Source of the DNA: Trichopria drosophilae
Lineage: Eukaryota > Arthropoda > Insecta > Hymenoptera > Diapriidae
Reading direction: 5' to 3'
DNA: 64,000 nt
Assembly: GCA_030407085.1 (NCBI GenBank)
Contig: CM059584.1
Location: forward strand, 92,140,501 to 92,204,500
Below the pieces are notes generated by a model. That model made no database searches and was not told where the DNA came from. It saw only the letters and a list, made by a program, of their open reading frames with translations. The position numbers were made by a program, and so were the translations under genes. Shown here in pieces: positions 20,880 through 30,537 of this stretch (its first letter is position 1; each line of letters opens with the position of its first letter).

Positions 20880-22015
20880 CCAGGGTCGCTGATTACGAAT
20901 CTGAAGACAGATTTTGAAAATTCAAAATGGCGGAGCCAAGATGGCCGACAAAAATGCGAAAAATTACCCAAACTTTATGAAACTGGGAACTCGGGGGTTT
21001 TTGGGGTCGCTGATCACGAATCTGAAGTCAGATTTTGAAAACTCAAAATGGCGGAGCCAAGATGGCCGACCACAATGCGAAAAATTACCCCAAACTTTAT
21101 GAAACTGTATATTCGGGGTTTTTTGGGGTCGCTGATCACGAATCTGAAGTCAGATTTTGAAAACTCAAAATGGCGGAGCCAAGATGGCCGACCAAAATGC
21201 GAAAAATTACCCCAAACTTTATGAAACTGGGTATTCGGGGTTTTTTGGGGTCGCTGATCACGAATCTGAAGTCAGATTTTGAAAACTCAAAATGGCGGAA
21301 CCAATATGGCGGACCAAAATGCGAAAAATTACCCAAACTTTATGAAACTGGGAACTCGGGGGTTTTTGGGGTCGCTGATCACGAATCTGAAGTCAGATTT
21401 TGAAAACTCAAAATGGAGGAGCCAAGATGGCCGACCACAATGCGAAAAATTACCCCAAACTTTATGAAACTGGGTATGCGGGGTTTTTTTGGGGTCGCTG
21501 ATCACGAATCTGAAGTCAGATTTTGAAAACTCAAAATGGCGGAGCCAAGATGGCCGACCAAAATGCGAAAAATTACCCGAAACTTGATGAAACTGGGTAC
21601 TCGGGGGTTTTTGGGTTCGCTGATTAAAAATGTGAAGTCAGATTTTAAAAATTCGAAACTGCGGATCCAAGATGGCTGACGGTAACGTAAAAATTTACTT
21701 GATCGAGATAAAACTGGGTACTCTATGTACTCTGAATTTTAAATATATAAGTCTGAGATCTGATTCGTGATCAGCGACCCCGAAAACCGCCGAGTACCCA
21801 GTTTCATCAAGATCGGGTACTTTTTCACTTTTCTGTCGGCCATTTTGAATTTTTAAAATCTTACTTCAGATTCGCAATCAACGACCCCACAAACCCCCGA
21901 GTACCCAGTTTTATCATTATCGGGTAAATTTTCATATTTCGGTAGTCCATCTTGGATCCGCCATTTTGAATTTTCAAAATCCGTGGTCAGATTCGTAATC
22001 AGCGACTCCGGAAAC
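20880..22015. repeat. ~122-bp satellite, seven direct then about two inverted copies
   Basis: The core GGTCGCTGAT starts at 20884, 21005, 21127, 21249, 21370, 21493 and 21614, giving a 121-123-bp period. Each unit carries CGAATCTGAAGTCAGA, CAAAATGGCGGAGCCAAGATGGC and a TTATGAAACTGGG segment. From about 21750 the same units continue in reverse orientation (GCGACCCCGAAAACC, CCATTTTGAATTTT) to about 22015. Frames of 60-77 codons here are by-products of the repeat. Confidence 0.9.
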
Positions 22016-22039
22016 CCTGAGTATTCAATTTCGTAATAT

Positions 22040-22520
22040 TATCTCTAAAAGGTTCGTCAATGATGCATTTTTTATCTAAAAGTGACCAATTTTAGTATTT
22101 GTTTGTTAATTATTAGAAAATTGACAATAATTTTACAGACTGTAAACATGAATTTTGATATTTTAACATCCCATGAACATGTAATAACAAAAAAAAGCGG
22201 TTAAATCGAATAAAAACTACTTCAAATTCATCAAAAATTGTTTAGGAAAAGGTTGTCCCAATTGGGACCATTATGCCGCACAGGGTTAAATAGCAGAGAT
22301 AACAGCGGAGACCATTAAGCTTTTACTTTTTAACTCGATATCGGTTAACCGATAAAGAACAATATCGATTACATTTCAGAAGACGTATGATTTTTTAATG
22401 TATATAATTTTTTTTTTCTTAAAAGAACAACGCTAATACAGAACATACATTAGAAATGCATTGATCTTAGATTAAACCCCTGATAAATATTTAATCATAA
22501 CACATTATTTTTGGTTATGC
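22040..22520. other. AT-rich spacer with a possible TTAA-type element end
   Basis: A 14-bp perfect palindrome, GTCCCAATTGGGAC (22255-22268), lies just inside CCGCACAGGG followed by TTAA (22286-22289). A GGG|TTAA boundary is what a piggyBac-type right end looks like, but no matching left end was found. Confidence 0.35.
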
Positions 22521-22539
22521 TTGATGTCTATTGGTGCAA

Positions 22540-23048
22540 TAATGATGCCGACGGCGGTGATGTTGATAACGATAATGATGATAATGATGATGACGATGAT
22601 GATGATAATGATGATGACAATAGTGATGGTTAGAATGACGATGATTATGATGTCGATGATGGAGACGGTGATGATGGCCATGATGACGAAGATGACAATG
22701 TCGATGACGATGACGACGACGATGACGATTGTGATGCTGACGGTGGTGGTGCTGATGATAATGACGATGATTATAATGGTTATAATGAAGATGATGATGT
22801 TGATGACGACGATGATGATGGTGGAACGACGATTATTGTAGTGATGACAACGATGATCGTGATAACGATGATTGTGATAATGATGACGATGTTGATAGTT
22901 ATGATGATGAAGGTGATGATGATGACAATCATGACAAAGCCGACGATGATGATGATGATGATGATGATGATGACACTAATGGTGACGGTGGTCCTCGTGA
23001 CTATGACGCCGATGACGGTGATGACAATGACGATAATGATGATGTTGA
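22540..23048 (+). repeat. imperfect GAT-rich simple repeat, ~0.5 kb
   Basis: Degenerate (GATGAY)n sequence gives Met/Ile-rich or Ser/Ile-rich pseudo-translations on the two strands. A pure (GAT)n block lies near 22947-22972. I do not regard any frame here as coding. Confidence 0.85.
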
Positions 23049-23050
23049 TG

Positions 23051-23756
23051 CCCGAATCACACAAAATTGAACAGCGACTTTGGGCTTTCAAATTTTAATA
23101 TATTCTCCGTTATTTTTTAGGAAAGCACATTTTCTGGATGTTTTCAGGTGTGCTCTACATGATGTAATCATTCAAAAATGTGAAAAATTTAATCTTCCAC
23201 TCTTTCCTGTAAAATTTTCATACAAAATTGCGACTTCTATACGATTTTTTTGTATAAAACAACCGATTCTAGACAGAAAAATGGTTTCTTTATGGAATAA
23301 ACGGATGTAAACGTGTTATTAATCCTTGTACTTGGGGGTAGTTTGCTTTCAAAATGTTTTTCCTGCAAATAGGAGCCTTTCAAAATCGATTTATTGTCAA
23401 TTACCGATGTTATCGATTTTGCAAGCTTCGCATTTACAGGAAAATCATTTTGAGGACAAACTACCCTCATATTTTCCCGGTACAAGTATTAATAACACGT
23501 TTGTGGCCATTTACTACATGAAGAAACCATTTTCCTAGTTAGAATCGGTCGTTTTCTAGAAAAAAATCATATAAAAAACAAGATTTTTTACGAAAATTTG
23601 CCAGAAAACAGTACAAAATGATATTTTTTTTTTAATGGTTGCATCGTGTAGGGTACATCCGAAAACATCTAGAATATGTAGTTTCGTAAAAGAAAAACAG
23701 CGACTTCAGTAAAATTTGAAAGCCCAAAGTCGCTATTAAATTTCGTGTTATTCAGG
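23051..23756. mobile_element. 706-bp foldback element, ends CCYGAATMACAC
   Basis: The left end (CCCGAATCACACAAAATT) and the reverse complement of the right end (CCTGAATAACACGAAATT) match. They continue through AGCGACTTTGGGCTTTCAAA and many internal segments, with the centre near 23410. Arms are roughly 300-340 bp. No clear target duplication and no coding capacity. Confidence 0.8.
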
Positions 23757-23958
23757 CGTTAATGGATTAAAGTAATCGAAAATTGATATTGATATATCTG
23801 GTGGTTCATGTCTGCAGTGTATTAGTAATAAAAAATTAATTTGAAAAATTAAATTACCACTGGTTCTAAACAGTTTCGATTGACATGCAGGAATGTAAAT
23901 AATGTAATTATGACTTTAAGCAATCAAATTTATTATGCATCATCTGGTGAATTAAAAT
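23757..23958. other. AT-rich 3' flank of the next gene fragment
   Basis: Nothing is recognised; it may include the 3' untranslated region of the minus-strand fragment that ends at 23959. Confidence 0.3.
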
Positions 23959-26049
23959 CTACTTGTAACATTTTTTTGTACAGTTTGGCAATTTACGACG
24001 GTGTTCAGTGACGATTTGCATTATAGCCTGCTTTTGGTTGTCATCTTTCGATAGAACTGCATTGTAATCTTGGGTGAGTGCTACTGCGCGTTCAGCAATA
24101 TCATTAATGACCTTCAAATGTTTCAATATATCTTGGGCTTGTACATACATTTTTTGAGATTTCCATGTTAGTGGATCTGTATTTAAAAATGCAGTATCAA
24201 TGTGAAATCTTTCAAAAAATGTTAACGTTCTTGATGTCACAAAATTTTCGAATTGCAGATCAAACCAACGGTTTAGGTTATCTACGTTTGGGCGTTTTGA
24301 ACAGCTTTCCATTACTTTTTGATTTTGTAAAATACTGACCATCTGCGCTTTACTGCCGACAGGGACATCATTATCAAAAAATGCTAATGCTACGAGCTCT
24401 GTATTTAAATACCATAAATGTCTAGAAAATGTTTTTATTGCCGCCTGAGCCACTTTTTGGTTAACCATGTTATAACAATGTAAATATTTCAGGAACGTGA
24501 TGTCATGGTTTGGCGCAGATATTGCTGTAGGGGCAGTAAACCACGTTTTCACATATACTCTGACAATAAAAATACATATATCAGAAAATCCAGATTTTTC
24601 CTGATTGATAAGGTGAAATTGAGCTCGAAATAAATATATTTTTAGTGAATATAGAGCTTTCGCCATCCACCTTGCATGGTGAACTGCACCTGGTGTTCGA
24701 AATGTTATTCCGCGTGGTGGATTTTCACCTAGGAATATAATGACCAGTTCAAGAAATTCTCTAAAATCATCTTGTGGTTGACGGTGCTGGAAAGTATTAA
24801 AATTAATCACATACAATTAATACAATTAGTACAATTAATGCAATTAATAATGTTTGAAATATTAGGACACAAATATTCGAAAATGAATATTTTGAAATCT
24901 AAACAGGACAGTTATCGGCCACTTACGGTTGTTATTTCAGTGCATTTCACTTTATATTAAGTTCAACAGTGAAAACAAAATTTAGCAATGGACAATTTGC
25001 CTTAGTGGTTACCTTTTATTAGTATTCATTTGGTATAGTAACTAAATATGTATTCTGGGAACATTAAAGTGAATTTCTATAAAGTATTAAAATTTTTTTA
25101 AAATAGGCAGCAACGGCTTTGGGTGAAATAGAATGGATTGACCCAGTAGTCGAACAGTTAAACTACTGAATTTGGAAAACTTAATGTCGAAAGTGCAATC
25201 AGCATTGTTTTTTATTTTAACAAAAGAATGTTAGTCTTGGGGGTTGTCTTAAACTAAACCGTGAGTAATCCTGACATAGAAGTACTTTATACTGATTAAA
25301 AAAGTGTATTTTAAGTATAAAAAAAATACAGTTGTCGGTCAGGTGAAGCAGCAAGTTACCGGCTACTTTTCACAATACTGAAAAACTTTAAAAAAAAAAT
25401 AATAAAATTTCGCTATTAATGAAACTTAATTATCTTTGTTGAGATATACTAAACCTAAATTTAAAAAAAATAACTCATTTGTGACATTTTCTAAACGGTA
25501 ATTGCATACATAAAGTGGCCGACTACTGTCCTGTTTACCCTATCAAATGAATATTGATAAATATTTCTATTACATTTATAGTTTCATAAAGAATTAATGA
25601 TAAATTACCTGCAGATGATTGAAGCAAAAAGTTAAGATGTCATTTTTTACATCGAACAGTGCAGTGGCAATTTTTGAATCCTTCATGCCAATTTCAAATT
25701 TATCAGTATCAATGCTAGGCCATGTTTGCTGAAATCGTTTAAAAACTCCCACATGCGGCCCGTTTGTAGGTGTCTTGATACAAACTTCAAATGCGCTACG
25801 TAGAACGAGTTCAAAGATGTGATGTCTACAGGCTAAATGTAACAAGTCCTTCTGCAATGTCTTCTCAATAATAGTACAGGCTCCACCATGGACACCTAAC
25901 GAAGACAAATTCATCATGGCATCGCTTCGTATGCAAAATAGGCTACATGCATAAAAAATTAAAACATCTGAAAAAAATATATATGCATATTTTAGATTCC
26001 CTGAATTCGAAAAAAATATTTTCAATATTATTTGATAGTGAGAAGTCAT
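23959..26049 (-). pseudogene. two-exon 3' part of a multi-copy, probably transposon-derived gene
   Basis: Exon 1 (within 26049-25609) ends ...NHLQ at a GTAATT donor. Exon 2 (24786-23959) begins HRQPQDDFREF after a TACTTTCCAG acceptor. The 822-nt intron is phase 0 and the frame is open through both exons to a TAA. Segments GACTIIEKTLQKDLLHLACRHHIFELVL, HLWYLNTELVALAFFDNDV and NDIAERAVALTQDYN resemble a family I recall as multi-copy and unnamed in arthropods and cnidarians. The CRHH segment after a block in the usual place of a catalytic Asp recalls the second half of hAT-type RNase H-fold transposases; this is inference. The first ~45 codons of the exon-1 frame are hydrophobic and AT-rich and probably intronic, since ...TGCATGTAG lies just before the conserved part. 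Upstream exons were not found, so this is a partial copy. Confidence 0.6.
24787..25608 (-). other. intron of the transposon-derived gene fragment
   Basis: It is bounded by a GTAATT donor and a CTTTCCAG acceptor on the minus strand, AT-rich, with stops in all frames near both junctions. Removal keeps frame between two conserved-looking exons. Confidence 0.7.
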
Positions 26050-26515
26050 CGAAAAAAATTAATAAAGTTTGGAAAAAATGTATTCTTCAGAAATGCTTGT
26101 GATTGATTGTGTCATCATTATTCATTTTCGTACGCGACTATAGCCGCCGACCAATCATGCATCACAACTAAGTTAAAAAATGAAATACGTTAGTTGACTT
26201 GCCAGAATTTCTTTATGAAATAAGTTGCTTGTCACATTTTATTTCAGTTTTGTTGACTATGATTGGTCGACGGGCCTAGTCACAGTCCAAAATGAGTAAT
26301 GACGGCACGACCAATTACATGCGTTTCCGAAGACCTCACTTTTTATTAATTTTTTTTGACAACTTCTAATTATCAAAAACAAATTTTTTAATTATTTTCG
26401 AAATCAGCGAATCTAAATTAAGTATATATATTGTTTTCGGGCATTTTAATTTGTTATGCATGTTCCCTATTGTACATTTGTAAACATTTCGTAATACCCA
26501 ATAAAAGACTACAAA
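26050..26515. other. spacer before element 2, no feature
   Basis: No coding signal was found. It ends with CAAA (26512-26515), the left target duplication of element 2. Confidence 0.5.
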
Positions 26516-26647
26516 TGTAACGTGGGACGTTTTTAGTTCTAACAAAAATTATTTTTCCCAGAGTTTCATCTTTCTCTAGCTTGCACAGCTGTTACTAATA
26601 AAATTAAAAAAAAAGGAAATGTACTATTTTCCAACATTCGACAACCA

Positions 26648-28437
26648 CACGGAGAAAAAATTTCCTGAAAAATTACCGTGCGAGTCACCTGAAAACGGGT
26701 GCAACTTGATTTTTCGGAAATATTTATAGCAACAGACAAGAAATATTCCTTTCCTGACACGAATATTTGTAATAACGGCTAGATATTTTTATGTACGAGC
26801 TAGTCGAAATGTTCAGTGTAGCACAGTAAAATTTACAGGACAGCAAGTTTTTAAGTTAGTGCAAGTCAAATAATCCCCAATATTTGAAGAATTTATAATA
26901 TGTTGCTTCATTATTTTTACTATGCCACTTCTCGAATTGGAAGCGAAAGTTTCCGAACATATTCGAATGCTACCGAGTCTAACTGCGGTGAAAACAAAAG
27001 AGCACCGATGTGGCGGCCGAGTAGTCCGACGTACGGGTCTGAACTGGTCCGAACCGAGTAAACTGTTTTTGTTTTCGTTGCAGTAATTTCTTATCGGCTA
27101 AAATACGTGCACTAGATGGTGAGGGTCGGCGATTACGGTGTCTAGGTGTTGCGCTCCGTAGTTTTTCATCTTACCGGCTAAAATACGTGTACCAGGTGGT
27201 GAGGGTCGGCGGTTACGGTGTCAAGGTATCGCGCTCCGTGGTTTTTTATTATATTAGCTGAAATACCTCCATCAGGTGTTCGGGATCGCCGATTACGAAA
27301 TCCAGGTGTCGCGCTACGTAGTTTTTTATCATATTGGGCGCAATATATGCTCCAGGTGTTCGGGGCTGCTGTCCTTCAGATTGACCTTGAAGTTCATTCC
27401 AAGGTCAAATACAATTGATCTTCAAAATTTATCCTGAGATAAAAAAAAATTTTGACCTTGAAATGACCTTCAAGGTCGACCTCAAGGACGTCGACCCCGA
27501 ACACCTGGAGCATGTATTTCGCTCAATATGATAAAAAACTACGAAGCGCTACACCTGGACTTCGTAATCGGCGACGCCGAACACCTAGTGGACGTATTTC
27601 AGCTAATATATTAAAAAACTACGGAGCGGGTACATGGACACCGTAATCGCCGACCCTTAGCACCTAGTGTACGTATTTTAGACTATAGCTGAAAAAATTG
27701 TATACGGACATGTTACCGTTGTTCACGCGGCATACCGCCACGGTATGCCGGGAGAGTATACTTGCATAGATGAGCCGATATGCTTTTCTAGAATAGTTTG
27801 ATACAAACGTGGTAGTGCCATAAAGAAGCTGCAACCGTCTGTTGAGCTAACATACTACTGAGGCTTTATATTTTTTTGCGTGTACAGGGTAATAGGAATA
27901 TGCCTTTTCCTATTGCTTTAAATTTTAATAAAATATAAATATTACTTTTTCAAGTTGAAAGTAAAATAGAAATTTTTTGTTCGTGCATACAAATAATATA
28001 CAACAAACATTGATATATCTTGTCAGCTGAAAGTAAATGTCGATAAGGCTTTTACGATTTTAAGAACTATTGATATTACTTGTAGGCTTGCAATTTGTTT
28101 CTCATCTATACCCAATAAACGATATCGTGTGCAAAATTTTCACATATTTTCTGTTTGCATTCGATTTGTTTCCATTTTGAAATGAACTGTGAGCCAAAAA
28201 TGTTTACTATGCTATGACCTAGGAAATTCTACTGTATTGTGCACATGAATTTTTGCTGTATTGTGGCACAGGAATTTATACTATGCTCTTGATCCGAAAT
28301 TTTACATATTACTTTGGAAAAATTCAGCATAGCAATGTAAATTTTACTTTGCCAACAACATGCACTGCGTTTATGGGACAGCACGGTAATTTTTCAGGAA
28401 ATTTCCGTACGAAAATTCTGGGATTTTTTTCTCCGTG
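26648..28437. mobile_element. 1.8-kb DNA element inserted in the 5' LTR, ends CACGGAGAAAAAA
   Basis: Comparison with the uninterrupted 3' LTR defines the insertion exactly. It is flanked by a 2-bp CA (26646-26647 and 28438-28439) present once in the empty site. Termini are inverted CACGGAGAAAAAA, and TTTCCTGAAAAATTACCGTGC is repeated subterminally on both sides in inverted orientation. No transposase is encoded. The superfamily is not assigned. Confidence 0.88.
27095..27700. repeat. 80-bp tandem repeat folded into a palindrome, inside the LTR insertion
   Basis: Four units start at 27101, 27181, 27261 and 27341, an 80-bp period. Each has an AAATACGTG-like segment, CCAGGTG, GGGTCGGCGATTACG and GCGCTCCGTAGTTTTT. 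After a spacer with TCAAGGTCA-type motifs (27380-27480), about 2.5 units return inverted (27495-27690). Confidence 0.85.
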
Positions 28438-29388
28438 CAGAAGATAAGCTTCTTGCAACATGTGGCCGAGAGATACAAGTCGAGCATCATCGTAGTAGAA
28501 ATGCCGCGAACCCTCTCGAGTTTCGTGTAAATTTATGATTGTTCGTAGATCAGTTTTCGATCACACGATCCGCCGTAGCCAACGGCCGGAGCATTATCCC
28601 ATAATAAACTTAAAAATATCTTATACCGATAGAACACTAAATAATTTTTGTCCCGAATGATGTCACGTCCTCGTTGTTTTTCTTTTAGTAATACCAACAA
28701 TTACCATTGCAACTATTATAATCAATTAACCATTAATTGTAGAAGCGTTACTAATAAAATTCATTGTCAGCGTACAATTAGATTTATGTCAATAAGTTTA
28801 GAAGTATATCTTATTCAATTTAATACCTTTTTAACGGTATTAATTTAATAACAATTATGATTATAAATAATAAGTAATTGGAGTATTGCGCAATGCATAT
28901 ATCATCAATTGCGAATATGTAATCCACGTAATATTATTATTGTATATTAACTACTTATTATTATTGCGTTTAGATATAAGTTTATAATATTATATTGTAA
29001 GGGAAGATAGTATACATCATATCCACTTTTCCCCACTTTTCCGGGCATAAGCCCTGCCCCTTTTTCTCTATCGTCCAATCTTGACATAGACAATTTTTGA
29101 CTCTCATCTCATGAGCATAGAGAGGGAGAAGTCCTAGAGCTCTAACCGAGGTGACGATTTAGGAAAACCTATTTTCAAAAGCCAGTTCAAAAGTTTCAGT
29201 TAAAAGGTTGAGTTAAAAGTTTACTTAAAAAGTTTAGTCCGAAAGTCGACAGTCCGAGAGTCGACAGTTTGAAGTAAGTTTCGTTTTATTTTAATCTTTT
29301 TCTTATAATTATACAATTTTGTTTACCATTTTTGATTTCCAGGATAATTCCTTTTTTTTCCTTTTCCTTAATCCAAATTAAATTAAAA

Positions 29389-29763
29389 ACTTGAGGTTGG
29401 ATGCTTCTAGTTAAGGTACCAACTTCGAGTATTAAATTAATTATTTAAACAAAATTCTTCCAAATTAATTCAAAGGCTTGAGGTTGGACGCTTCGTCGTC
29501 AAGGTACCAACCTCGAGGTATTGAATTAAAGACTTGTTCTATTCTTAATTTTGTTGTCTTATTAAAGACTTTTTCGATTCATTCGATTTTTTTTAAAAAC
29601 CAATCCTATTTTCAAAGGCTTGAGGTTGGACGCTTCGTCGTCAAGGTACCAACCTCGAGGTATTGAAACAAAAAGGATTTTCTTTTCTTATTTCTTTTTT
29701 TTTTTGATTAGAAACAAATACTTGAAGTTGGATGCTTCCTCGTTAAGGTACCAACTTTAAAGT
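29389..29763 (+). repeat. four hairpin modules in the 5' LTR
   Basis: Modules at 29389-29430, 29477-29517, 29619-29659 and 29720-29763 each have a stem of the form CTTGAGGTTGG / CCAACCTCGAG around a loop ending AAGGTA. Stem sequences differ between modules while pairing is largely kept: the fourth uses GAAGTTGG with CCAACTTT, the first pairs through G-U. Confidence 0.75.
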
Positions 29764-30049
29764 ATCAATCTAACCACGTTTTTTTTTTTTTTGTTAATTA
29801 ATTGAACCCCAAATCAATTATTCCCTAGTCTCCTTTCCAAAAATCATACTATCTTCCAATATTTAGTAATGTACTTAAAATATAAATTATAATAATAATA
29901 ATAATAATTGTATATTTTATTTCACCATTTCTCCACCATCCCGGTCGTCCCAAGGTAACAGGGACGAATTATAAATTTTAAAAACTTCTTTCTCTTATTA
30001 TTTGTACTCCGTTGTGTTCGACGCTGGACGTAACAGAGGACATAATTTT

Positions 30050-30066
30050 TGGCGCAGTCGGTAGGA
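30050..30066 (+). promoter_or_regulatory. primer binding site of element 2, tRNA-Ser
   Basis: TGGCGCAGTCGGTAGGA, 14 bases after the 5' LTR, is complementary to the 3' end (including CCA) of insect tRNA-Ser, as in the 17.6/297 group. Minus-strand DNA synthesis would start here. Confidence 0.85.
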
Positions 30067-30537
30067 CCGGGATAGAGAGATTGTGAAATAATATATTTAT
30101 TGTACTAATGAAATTTTTCTTTCAGCAAAACGAATATAAAATGAACAAAAAGTGTTGTGAAAATCCCATAATGTGATAGTGTAGTTATAACCAAAAACCA
30201 AAAAAATAGTAAAACATAAGAATCAGAGGAACAAAGTGAAATATCTTCTTAATAAATGTAAACTATTTTATTTTCAGTCACATTACTTAATAAAAATTGC
30301 TCGTGTTTTAACAAAGAAAAAAAAAACGAAAAGTCGCAAATAACCTAAAATAAATAAAAAACAGTGAAAATAAAAGTGAAATAAATTTTGATATCGTTTA
30401 CGTGTTTCGAATTCCGTTTTAGCCGATGCGGACCATAAGTTTTCTTTTTTTTTTTAGGCAAAGTTGTTTTGCTCTCTATTAAATTCTAAAAAGTTTTTGT
30501 ATTTGACAGTGTTGAGCAGAAATCAATTTTCAACGCC
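30067..30537 (+). other. leader of element 2 before the tandem array
   Basis: AT-rich, with no reading frame. A TTTTTCTTTCAG pyrimidine-AG sequence near 30115-30126 could serve as a splice acceptor, but nothing else supports splicing. Confidence 0.5.

Larger units (their letters stand above)
26516..30035 (+). repeat. 5' LTR of element 2, split by a 1.8-kb insertion
   Basis: Removing 26648-28437 plus one CA copy leaves about 1.73 kb aligning almost base for base with the 3' LTR. I found about five substitutions, poly-T length changes and one ~38-bp segment present only in the 3' copy (after GATAGAACAC). It includes four hairpin modules (29389-29763). Confidence 0.92.

Noticed and set aside
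22521..23098. Met/Ile-rich frames on both strands
   Set aside because: They derive from the degenerate GAT repeat; composition alone explains them.
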